Of a stretch of DNA of 11,980 bases, positions 7,127 to 11,980 are shown piece by piece. The stretch's first letter is position 1. Every line of letters begins with the position of its first letter. The notes beneath the pieces are model-generated. The model did not search any database, was not told the origin of the DNA, and saw only the letters and a list, made by a program, of their open reading frames with translations. The stretch is from Desulfobacterales bacterium (lineage in GTDB: Bacteria; Desulfobacterota; Desulfobacteria; Desulfobacterales; UBA11574), in assembly GCA_030145595.1 (NCBI GenBank), contig JAQYVG010000093.1, positions 1-11,980 on the forward strand. Direction: 5' to 3'. The position numbers and the translations under genes were made by a program.

Positions 7127-7156
7127 GCCTGATTTATCTTGTAGGAAAAATCAGGC
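7127..7156 (-). promoter_or_regulatory. Leader hairpin upstream of the asparaginase-like gene
   Basis: GCCTGATTT (7127-7135) and AAATCAGGC (7148-7156) form a perfect 9-bp stem with a 12-nt loop, ending 19 nt before the ATG at 7108. It could be an mRNA 5' stem, an operator, or a terminator for upstream transcription; no U-tract follows on the minus strand. Role unknown. Confidence 0.45.
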
Positions 7157-7475
7157 AAAAATTCAGCTTGTATGCATATTACTCTGGCACAAGCGTATAT
7201 GCAAGGGGCAATGTAGTCGTTGATTTTGGACAAAAAGGGCCATTTATGGATGGACATTAATTAACACTTTACAAATCTTACACGGCAGATTTATAAGAAA
7301 GATAGATCAATGGTTCGTTTTAGTTGCCCCCATGGCTTAAGCTGGGCAGGTCTAATCATTCTGTTTGTGGTGCAACAGACACGAAACGTCAATGTCGCTT
7401 CCGGGAAACACATCTTTTAGCAATTACACGTGTAAACGCATATATGATTCTTTGAACTGCATAGCGTTCGCATTC
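7157..7475. other. Spacer without a gene, containing the second 23-bp repeat copy
   Basis: Nothing coding is recognisable. There is a loose inverted pair (TGCATAT at 7173-7179, ATATGCA at 7197-7203). The repeat copy is at 7232-7254, and then ~220 bp of A/T-rich DNA lead into the SdhB/FrdB remnant. An open frame starting with TTG at 7365 enters the remnant, but its first ~37 codons have no resemblance to the family. Confidence 0.5.
7232..7254. repeat. Copy 2 of the 23-bp near-identical dispersed repeat
   Basis: Matches 527-549 in 21 of 23 positions, including an exact 16-base core at 7239-7254. It lies in gene-free DNA about 220 bp before the SdhB/FrdB remnant, in the same orientation as copy 1. 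Confidence 0.6.
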
Positions 7476-7682
7476 CCCGCAGCTCTGTTGCGTTTCTTTC
7501 GCTATATCTTTGATTCTAGGGATACCGCCACGGGCAGCCGGCTGGCCCAGGTTGACAATGACAACGGAGCCTGGGGCTGCAAGACCATGTGGTGGTGTAC
7601 TGATGTTTGTCCAAAAGGAATCCCGGTAACAAAGTGCCTGGGACAGATTAAGCGACTGATAAAGGAAAAAGAAAAAGGTTAA
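7476..7682 (+). pseudogene. C-terminal remnant of succinate dehydrogenase/fumarate reductase iron-sulfur subunit
   Basis: About 68 codons match the C-terminus of SdhB/FrdB: PAALLRFFRYIFDSRD, then ATGSRLAQVDNDNGAWGC and CKTMWWCTDVCPKGIPVTK. The three cysteines of GC-x5-C-x3-CP are those that hold the 3Fe-4S and 4Fe-4S clusters in intact subunits. The reading frame runs without breaks to a normal charged end (KEKEKG) and a TAA. A complete subunit has about 230-260 residues, with a plant-type ferredoxin domain and further cysteine clusters; none of that is present upstream in any frame. The open frame continues back to a TTG at 7365 without similarity, and no ribosome site is seen. It is therefore a decayed fragment, not a working gene. 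The join may be linked to the 23-bp repeat at 7232-7254. Confidence 0.75.
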
Positions 7683-7705
7683 GATTAGAAGAGATGCGCT
7701 CGCTG

Positions 7706-7733
7706 TTGCAGTTCGGTTTCGTGTGATTATATT
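7706..7733 (+). promoter_or_regulatory. Candidate sigma-70 promoter for the mini-ORF/quinone oxidoreductase pair
   Basis: TTGCAG (7706-7711), a 16-bp spacer and TATATT (7728-7733), about 45 nt upstream of the ATG at 7779. This is the best-matching promoter in the gap before the pair. Prediction from sequence only. Confidence 0.35.
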
Positions 7734-7778
7734 ATTAAATACTGCTGATTTTTCGGATCTAATGACAAGGAGAAAAAA

Positions 7779-7964
7779 ATGTACGAACTCAAGCCGCTAC
7801 TCAAAACGGCTGTTCCAGCTGCCCTTGAGAAAGCAAAACATTACCGCCTTTTAAATGAGGCCGTGGAAGCCGAAAGTATCTGTCTTGATATCATTGAAAT
7901 CGAACCGGACAACCAAAATGCCCTAAACATGAAATTTTTAAAAAGAGGAAAATACTATGGCTAA
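7779..7964 (+). CDS. Truncated TPR-like small protein
   Basis: 61 residues with a strong AAGGAG ribosome site 7 nt before the ATG. Residues 10-50 (AVPAALEKAKHYRLLNEAVEAESICLDIIEIEPDNQNAL) read like the first helical pair of a tetratricopeptide protein, including the typical 'A..IC..I..I.PDNQ.AL' end of a repeat. In a TPR protein more repeats would follow; here the frame turns into NMKFLKRGKYYG and stops. That final stretch also encodes the AGAGGAAA ribosome site of the next gene, whose ATG at 7957 overlaps by 8 bp. Inferred: a once longer TPR gene was cut by a deletion that brought the oxidoreductase right behind it, or a short leader-like ORF survives to couple translation. Function unknown. 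Confidence 0.6.
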   Translation: MYELKPLLKTAVPAALEKAKHYRLLNEAVEAESICLDIIEIEPDNQNALNMKFLKRGKYYG

Positions 7965-8940
7965 AGCAATAATAATGCATGAAACCGGTGGGCCCGAAGT
8001 TTTACATTTGGCCGATTATGATCCAGGCCGGCCAGGACCAGGTGAAGTCCTGCTTCGCCAAGAGGCCGTTGGGCTCAACTTTATTGATGTTTATCACCGC
8101 ACCGGGCTCTATCCCCTTCCCTCTCTTCCGGCAACACCCGGATTGGAAGGCGCGGGGATTGTTGAAGCCGTTGGAGAAGGTGTAACCGAAGTTGCGGTAA
8201 GAGACCGTGTAGCGTATGCCGGGCTGCCGCCCGGCGCTTATTCCGAAATTAGAATCATGCCGGCTGACCGCCTGGTAAAACTTCCCGAATTCATTTCAAC
8301 CCGACAGGCTGCATCCATGATGCTTCAAGGAATGACCGCACGATATCTCTTAAAAGGCTGCTATGGAGTAAAAGCCGGCGATAAAATACTCATCCATGCC
8401 GCCGCCGGTGGCGTTGGTTTGATTGTCTGCCAGTGGGCCAAACATCTTGGTGCTATTGTAATCGGAACGGTGGGGTCACCTCAAAAGGCTGAACTTGCAC
8501 GGGACAATGGCTGTGATCACCCCATCCTCTACCAAGATGAGGATTTTGTTGCACGGGTAAAAGAGATTACGCGAGCAAGGGGGGTTGACGTCGTATATGA
8601 TTCCGTGGGCCAGTCTACCTTCATGCAATCCCTGGACTGTTTGCGACCAATGGGCATGATGGTCAGTTTTGGTCAGTCCTCCGGCTCGATTCCACCGCTG
8701 GATACCGGCGTTCTGGCAGCTAAGGGCTCTTTGTTTCTTACGCGGCCGAGCCTTATGGCCTATACCGCCAAACGGGAGGATTTGCTCGCCCACGTCCATG
8801 ATTTGTTTGAGGTCGTGGAAAAAGGTGCAGTGAAGATTGAGGTCCGCCAAACCTACTCATTGGCCGAAGCGGCCCAGGCCCACAGAGATCTTGAGGGTCG
8901 CAAGACTACCGGATCCACCCTTTTAATTCCCGGTCAATAA
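7957..8940 (+). CDS. NAD(P)H:quinone oxidoreductase, zinc-free MDR family
   Basis: 327 residues, the usual length for quinone oxidoreductase (QOR/zeta-crystallin). The enzymes reduce quinones or other enones with NADPH in the cytoplasm. The N-terminal GroES-like domain carries the family signature NFIDVYHRTGLYP (41-53) and PGLEGAG (61-67). The Rossmann part has AAAGGVG (148-154) as dinucleotide loop. The catalytic zinc ligands of alcohol dehydrogenases are absent, as expected. VYDSVG (213-218) and the C-terminal GRKTTGSTLLIP (314-325) complete the family pattern. Residue 82 is Arg where GDRV is usual ('VRDRVAYAG'), a minor variation. The start has AGAGGAAA 7 nt upstream and overlaps the mini-ORF at 7779-7964 by 8 bp, suggesting translational coupling. 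The true substrate within the family is not determinable. Confidence 0.93.
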   Translation: MAKAIIMHETGGPEVLHLADYDPGRPGPGEVLLRQEAVGLNFIDVYHRTGLYPLPSLPATPGLEGAGIVEAVGEGVTEVAVRDRVAYAGLPPGAYSEIRIMPADRLVKLPEFISTRQAASMMLQGMTARYLLKGCYGVKAGDKILIHAAAGGVGLIVCQWAKHLGAIVIGTVGSPQKAELARDNGCDHPILYQDEDFVARVKEITRARGVDVVYDSVGQSTFMQSLDCLRPMGMMVSFGQSSGSIPPLDTGVLAAKGSLFLTRPSLMAYTAKREDLLAHVHDLFEVVEKGAVKIEVRQTYSLAEAAQAHRDLEGRKTTGSTLLIPGQ

Positions 8941-8983
8941 TTTACGAACGCTTTATGGAAACAATAGGAATAATTAATTCAAT

Positions 8984-9038
8984 CGTTGTCAGCAGAGGGT
9001 ATCGATGCTATTCCCCTTAAAGTGTTTTACTGACAACG
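8984..9038. terminator. Possible bidirectional terminator stem between convergent genes
   Basis: CGTTGTCAG (8984-8992) is perfectly complementary to CTGACAACG (9030-9038). Inside the 37-nt loop, AGGGTAT and TATTCCCCT can pair imperfectly. It lies between the stop of the quinone oxidoreductase (8940) and the stop of ferritin (9053), where a shared terminator would be expected. No U-tract is present, so this is only a candidate. Confidence 0.35.
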
Positions 9039-9052
9039 GTTGCAACGGTTGA

Positions 9053-9583
9053 TTACTCATTATATGCGGACGGATCAAGAGAGGAACCGGCCGGAAAGGT
9101 ACGGGTGCCGAGTTCCCGGTCCAGCATCAAAAGGGCCGATTTGTCCTCACCGATCATTTCCAGTTCAGCAGAAATTTTGCTTGAAGTGGCTTCTTCTTCG
9201 ACCTGCTCATCTAAAAACCATGATAGGATCGGTTCAGACGCATACTCTTTTTCTTCCCGGGCAATGGTGATTAATTCATCTATTTTGCCACTGATAAATT
9301 GTTCATGATTATAGGCATCCTGAAACGCCTCGGCCGGTGATGCCCATTCGATCTTCAATTGAGCGAGGTCTTGCAGTATTACCTTTCCGCCGCGGTCCAG
9401 AATGTGGTCAAAAAACTTCATGGCGTGATTCATCTCTTCATGAGCCTGACAGCGCATCCAGTGCGCCATTCCGTCCAGGCTCATATCATGGAAATACGCC
9501 GCCATGGATAAGTATATATAGTACGATTCAAGTTCGTTTTTAACCTGGTCATTCATAGCCTTGAGCAGTCTTTCAGCGATCAT
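9053..9583 (-). CDS. ftnA: Ferritin (non-heme, FtnA-type)
   Basis: 176 residues from the ATG at 9583, preceded by AAAGGAGGT with 6-nt spacing. A frame extending to 9697 would translate the promoter, so it is rejected. The protein stores iron as a ferric mineral in a 24-subunit shell. Numbering matches E. coli FtnA directly: site A/B ferroxidase ligands Glu17, Glu50, His53, Glu94, Gln127 and the third-site Glu130, plus Tyr24. All are present. Glu49 is also present. Four-helix-bundle marks are ELESYYIYLSMAAYF (17-31) and AHEEMNHAMKFFDHI (47-61). There is no heme-binding methionine of the bacterioferritin kind. It stands alone, convergent with the quinone oxidoreductase and divergent from the toxin-antitoxin pair. 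A TTGACA promoter and two palindromes lie upstream, consistent with regulated expression, possibly by iron. Confidence 0.95.
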   Translation of the reverse strand: MIAERLLKAMNDQVKNELESYYIYLSMAAYFHDMSLDGMAHWMRCQAHEEMNHAMKFFDHILDRGGKVILQDLAQLKIEWASPAEAFQDAYNHEQFISGKIDELITIAREEKEYASEPILSWFLDEQVEEEATSSKISAELEMIGEDKSALLMLDRELGTRTFPAGSSLDPSAYNE

Positions 9584-9643
9584 GGGAAACCTCCTTTGCT
9601 TAATCTTAAAGTGCATGTTCTGATACATAAAATTGAATAAACC

Positions 9644-9672
9644 ATAATGATCATTAAACGCTAAATTGTCAA
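9644..9672 (-). promoter_or_regulatory. Ferritin promoter with an overlapping Fur-like palindrome
   Basis: On the minus strand TTGACA (9672-9667), a 17-bp spacer and CATTAT (9649-9644) form a good sigma-70 promoter, giving a leader of roughly 55 nt. The perfect palindrome TAATGATCATTA (9645-9656) overlaps the -10 element. It resembles a shortened Fur box (GATAATGAT...CATTATC) but lacks the middle bases, so Fur control is only an inference. Confidence 0.5.
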
Positions 9673-9683
9673 TCCAACTCGAG

Positions 9684-9701
9684 AAAGGTGAATTCACCTT
9701 T
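9684..9701. promoter_or_regulatory. Perfect 18-bp palindrome (operator candidate)
   Basis: AAAGGTGAATTCACCTTT is its own reverse complement. It lies 12 bp upstream of the ferritin -35 element and about 35-50 bp upstream of the toxin-antitoxin promoter, in the shared divergent region. Likely a binding site for a dimeric regulator; which one is unknown. Confidence 0.5.
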
Positions 9702-9734
9702 TTAATGCCCGTTCATTCGACATTAAAATTAAAC

Positions 9735-9763
9735 TTGAATTGTATATGACACTAATATACAAT
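9735..9763 (+). promoter_or_regulatory. Toxin-antitoxin promoter with embedded operator palindrome
   Basis: TTGAAT (9735-9740), a 17-bp spacer and TACAAT (9758-9763) form a strong sigma-70 promoter only 8 nt before the toxin ATG. Within it TTGTATAT (9740-9747) and ATATACAA (9755-9762) form a perfect inverted repeat with a 7-bp spacer, covering the space between and including the -10. That is the expected layout for autorepression by a toxin-antitoxin complex, as known for BrnTA. Confidence 0.6.
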
Positions 9764-9771
9764 GGTGTATT

Positions 9772-10071
9772 ATGATAAATGAATTCGAGCAATTTACCGG
9801 ATTTCAATGGGATGAGGGTAACATCGATAAGAATCTACTCAAACACCGCATCCAGAACTGGGAATGCGAGCAAATTTTCTTTAATGAGCCATTGATTATT
9901 TTAGATGATCCAAAACATTCAGTTTCGGAAAAAAGATGGGCAGCTTTTGGCCTGACGGATGCCGGCCGGTTTCTTGCCGTCATCTTTACAAAACGAAGAA
10001 AATTACTCAGGGTTATATCTGCAAGAGATATGAACCGGAAGGAAAGGAAGTTTTATGAAAAGAACGGATAG
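9772..10071 (+). CDS. BrnT-family toxin of a type II toxin-antitoxin system
   Basis: 99 residues of the BrnT family (RelE-like fold ribonuclease toxin). Family marks: FQWDEGNIDKNLLKH (11-25), with Trp13, Asn21, Lys24 and His25; a middle Arg55/Phe59-Gly60; VIFTKRRKLLRVISARDMNRKERKFYE (70-96), with the signature R-x-x-SAR-x5-ER..Y. The ATG at 9772 is only 8 nt after the -10 hexamer and has no ribosome site, so the mRNA is probably leaderless or nearly so; no better in-frame start is available. The antitoxin gene starts within its last codons (overlap 10055-10071), giving the toxin-first order usual for brnTA. Known BrnT proteins inhibit translation by cleaving RNA. All expected motifs are intact, so it looks functional. 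Confidence 0.88.
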   Translation: MINEFEQFTGFQWDEGNIDKNLLKHRIQNWECEQIFFNEPLIILDDPKHSVSEKRWAAFGLTDAGRFLAVIFTKRRKLLRVISARDMNRKERKFYEKNG

Positions 10072-10345
10072 ACGAATTCCGAGGTTCAAAAACGAAGATG
10101 AAGAGCGGGAGTTTTGGGCGACTCATTCTCCCCTTGATTATTTTGATTCCAAAAAGTTAAAGAGAGCTTCATTTTCAAAACTAAAACCATCCCTCAAATC
10201 AATCTCGATTCGCTTACCTGAGGATATGTTAGCGGAACTCAAGATACTCGCAAACAAAAAAGATGTTCCCTATCAGAGCCTAGCAAAAATCTACCTGGCA
10301 AGGCAAATAGCTTTAGAACGAGGTTTTTTAAATAGCTCTCAATAA
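10055..10345 (+). CDS. CopG-type antitoxin (partner of BrnT-family toxin)
   Basis: 96 residues, starting inside the toxin gene with an AAGGAAG ribosome site 5 nt upstream, so translation is likely coupled. Residues 11-30 (FKNEDEEREFWATHSPLDYF) are the toxin-facing segment typical of the CopG antitoxin family (PF12441/COG5304). Residues 48-85 form a ribbon-helix-helix DNA-binding domain: the beta strand KSISIRLPEDM, helix LAELKILANKKDV and helix PYQSLAKIYLARQI. Antitoxins of this kind neutralise the toxin and repress their own promoter as a dimer or complex, which fits the inverted repeat at 9740-9762. Whether it should be named BrnA is uncertain, as the COG5304 group overlaps with BrnA-like antitoxins. 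Confidence 0.88.
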   Translation: MKRTDRRIPRFKNEDEEREFWATHSPLDYFDSKKLKRASFSKLKPSLKSISIRLPEDMLAELKILANKKDVPYQSLAKIYLARQIALERGFLNSSQ

Positions 10346-10476
10346 GGAAAAGCTGATTGTTAAGCTATGTCCAACCATTGCTAACGCCGACTGTGGTTTC
10401 GCCAGCGCTCAACCCCAGCCGGGTTTGTGGGATATGTTTTGATAAAAAAACTGTTATTAACCAGGAGGAATAGCCC

Positions 10477-10791
10477 ATGTCAGAATTTAAGAATGTAACG
10501 GTAACTAAAAAAGCAAACGTTTACTTTGATGGCAAGGTCACCAGCCGCTCTGTGCTTTTTTCGGATGGATCGAAAAAAACTCTTGGCATTATGCTTCCAG
10601 GGGAGTACGAATTCAATACCGCTGATAAGGAGATCATGGAAATTATTAGTGGTGATCTTGAAGTGTTAATAGCAGACGCACAAGGATGGAAAACGATTAA
10701 AGGCGGAGAGGCATTTGAAGTGCCTGCCCAATCTAAATTCAGCCTGAAAGTTAAAAGTCTTGCTGACTACTGCTGTTCTTTTATAAAATAA
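10477..10791 (+). CDS. ppnP: Pyrimidine/purine nucleoside phosphorylase PpnP
   Basis: 104 residues, slightly longer than the E. coli enzyme (94). The ribosome site AGGAGG lies 8 nt before the ATG. It is a small cupin-fold protein of the former DUF1255/YaiE family, which phosphorolyses several nucleosides to free bases and ribose 1-phosphate. Conserved features: VYFDGKVTSRSVLFSDGSKKTLGIMLPGEYEF (15-46), the ISGDLEVLIADAQGWKTI core (57-74) and the FEVPAQSKFSLKV strand (80-92). The next gene starts 3 bp after its stop, so the two form a two-gene unit. No metabolic link between the two products is obvious. The 131-bp gap upstream separates it from the antitoxin and probably holds its own promoter, though none stands out. 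Confidence 0.92.
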   Translation: MSEFKNVTVTKKANVYFDGKVTSRSVLFSDGSKKTLGIMLPGEYEFNTADKEIMEIISGDLEVLIADAQGWKTIKGGEAFEVPAQSKFSLKVKSLADYCCSFIK

Positions 10792-10794
10792 CAA

Positions 10795-11820
10795 ATGGGA
10801 TACGTACAAATGCATCGGCAGCAACTGGGCTTTTTTCCTACCCCCATCGTTAAACTTCCCCGCCTATCCAAGAAGCTGGGTGGTCCCCGCATCCTGATGA
10901 AGCGTGACGATCAAACCGGCCTTGCTCTGGGAGGAAATAAGGTTCGGAAGCTGGAGTATCTAGTTGGCGAGGCGCTCGCCGGCGGGTACGATACCCTGAT
11001 AACGGGCGGGGCGGAGCAATCTAACCATTGCCGGCAGACGGCAGCAGCTGCCGCAGCATGCGGGTTGCCCTGTCACCTGGTTTTAGGTGGTGAATCACCG
11101 GATGTTCCCAATGGCAACCTTCTTCTCAATGGACTGTTTGGTGCAAAGATTCATTGGACCGGAGAGCTTCGGAAAGGCGAGAAGATCCCCGAGATAGCAG
11201 ACCAAATCCGCGAATCTGGCAGCAAACCGTACATAGTTCCTTATGGCGGGTCGAATTCAACGGGGGCAGTCGGCTTTGTTGAAGCCGTTCGAGAACTGGT
11301 GTCCCAATTGGCGGAACTGGAGGAGACGGTAACGCAAATAGTGTTTGCCTCAAGTTCTGGCGGCACTCAAGCGGGTCTTATCGTGGGCCGGAGCATTTTT
11401 GACCAGCACTTTCAGCTTATCGGCATTGGGATCGACAAAGATGAAGCTGGTGATAGACCTTTCGATGAATTGGTGTTGAGTCTTGCGAATTCGACGGCCC
11501 AACGACTGGAAGCAGGGCTGACCTTTACGCATTCCGATATCATAATTCGGAATGAATATTTTGGTGATGGATACGGAGTCGTTGGTGAACTTGAGCGGAG
11601 AGCAATACAGGTGACAGCCGAGACAGAGGGAATTCTTGTTGATCCCGTTTACACGGGAAGAGCGATGGGGGCGCTTATTGACATGGTAGAGCGACGCGAG
11701 TTTTCTCAGGATGATACGGTTTTGTTTTGGCATACGGGAGGAACCCCCGCACTGTTTCCGTATGCTGGGGAAATCGCCAACCTAAAACCCAAGCCGGCAA
11801 AGCCGGCCTCCGGCTCGTAG
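10795..11820 (+). CDS. D-cysteine desulfhydrase / ACC deaminase-family PLP enzyme
   Basis: 341 residues of the fold-type II PLP family that includes D-cysteine desulfhydrase (DcyD) and 1-aminocyclopropane-1-carboxylate deaminase. The PLP lysine is Lys49 in LALGGNKVRKLE (45-54). QSNHCRQTAAAAAA (75-88) is the substrate loop, SSSGGTQAGL (186-195) the phosphate-binding loop. Tyr260 (DGYG) and Tyr286 (PVYTGRA) correspond to the catalytic tyrosines of DcyD/ACC deaminase, and HTGGTPALF (313-321) closes the site. The likely reaction releases sulfide, ammonia and pyruvate from D-cysteine, but ACC deamination cannot be excluded from motifs alone. It is 3 bp downstream of ppnP. No ribosome site fits the ATG at 10795; the ATG at 10810 (Met6) has GGGA about 9 nt upstream and may be the real start. 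The C-terminal tail KPKPAKPASGS runs into a repeat (11794-11836). Confidence 0.92.
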   Translation: MGYVQMHRQQLGFFPTPIVKLPRLSKKLGGPRILMKRDDQTGLALGGNKVRKLEYLVGEALAGGYDTLITGGAEQSNHCRQTAAAAAACGLPCHLVLGGESPDVPNGNLLLNGLFGAKIHWTGELRKGEKIPEIADQIRESGSKPYIVPYGGSNSTGAVGFVEAVRELVSQLAELEETVTQIVFASSSGGTQAGLIVGRSIFDQHFQLIGIGIDKDEAGDRPFDELVLSLANSTAQRLEAGLTFTHSDIIIRNEYFGDGYGVVGELERRAIQVTAETEGILVDPVYTGRAMGALIDMVERREFSQDDTVLFWHTGGTPALFPYAGEIANLKPKPAKPASGS

Positions 11821-11836
11821 AGCCTACGCCTCGGAG
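11793..11836. repeat. GCCGGC-rich hairpin repeat covering the 3' end of the PLP enzyme gene
   Basis: GCCGGC occurs twice (11793-11798, 11802-11807). GGCTC (11812-11816) and GAGCC (11820-11824) form a stem over the stop codon, and the outer words CTCCG (11808-11812) and CGGAG (11832-11836) can extend the structure. The stop codon TAG (11818-11820) lies in the loop and stem. No U-tract follows, so a terminator role is doubtful. Confidence 0.5.
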
Positions 11837-11980
11837 AGAACCAGATTGACTATTGATGATTGACGGAGCGGAGCGGAGATCCCGATTTTTCGGGGATGAT
11901 TGATGATTTGTGGAATCGCTCGCGCAGCGCAGGCGCTTGCGCCGCGTGTCGCTCTGTCATTTTTATTTGTCTGTCGCATA
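11821..11980. other. Repeat-rich non-coding tail
   Basis: No gene is visible. A short hairpin ATCCCGA/TCGGGGAT with a T-rich loop lies at 11879-11897, a word often seen scattered in intergenic DNA of related genomes. TGATGATTGA words flank it on both sides. GC-rich inverted sequences (GGCGCTTGCGCC, 11932-11943) follow. Confidence 0.5.

Noticed and set aside
9584..9697. 38-residue N-terminal extension of ferritin
   Set aside because: It would translate the promoter and palindromes; FtnA numbering and a near-perfect ribosome site fix the start at 9583.
11879..11897. Rho-independent terminator after the PLP enzyme
   Set aside because: The stem has a T-rich loop but no U-tract after the stem, and similar words occur as dispersed repeats.

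Overview
The window looks like a mid-GC bacterial chromosome segment, most likely from a sulfate-reducer-type Desulfobacterota (Desulfobacterales) genome or metagenome bin. This is inferred from the gene mix: an HDFNN-type hybrid histidine kinase, a molybdenum-carrier-like/DUF6794 protein, single-domain asparaginase, PpnP, a D-cysteine desulfhydrase-family enzyme and a succinate dehydrogenase/fumarate reductase iron-sulfur remnant. It also rests on the intergenic spaces being full of short degenerate repeats, as is common in such genomes. No rRNA, tRNA, CRISPR array or complete insertion sequence was seen.

Layout. 1-551 (-): a truncated reverse-transcriptase fragment running off the window edge. 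Its sequence style is that of protist (diatom/oomycete-like) retroelements rather than group II introns or retrons. 552-1902 (-): a two-gene unit, a GTG-started LEA14-type lipoprotein followed by a molybdenum-carrier-like protein fused to DUF6794. 1903-2330: repeat-rich spacer. 2331-5558 (-): a 1075-residue hybrid sensor kinase with dCache, GAF, PAS, HisKA/HATPase and REC domains. 5559-6006: repeat-rich spacer. 6007-7108 (-): a YbaK-type editing protein and a single-domain asparaginase, separated by a hairpin-forming repeat. 7109-7682: a degraded zone holding a C-terminal remnant of an SdhB/FrdB-like gene. 7779-8940 (+): a truncated TPR-like mini-ORF translationally overlapping a quinone oxidoreductase. 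9053-9583 (-): ferritin with an intact ferroxidase centre. 9584-9771: a divergent regulatory region with three palindromes and two good promoters. 9772-10345 (+): a BrnT toxin / CopG-type antitoxin pair. 10477-11820 (+): PpnP and a D-cysteine desulfhydrase/ACC deaminase-family enzyme, 3 bp apart. 11821-11980: repeat-rich tail.

Most genes are housekeeping or stress-related, and they are cut up by gene remnants and repeats. The parts worth a second look are the protist-like reverse transcriptase at the left edge; a 23-bp near-identical sequence that marks both that junction and the spacer before the SdhB remnant; the MoCo-carrier/DUF6794 fusion; and the palindrome-rich divergent promoter between ferritin and the toxin-antitoxin pair. 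I found no clear multi-gene system that I would call new.

Several gene starts were moved inward from the longest frame, because the longer versions read through upstream genes, a repeat or a promoter: 1376 rather than 1496, 6486 rather than 6681, and 9583 rather than 9697.
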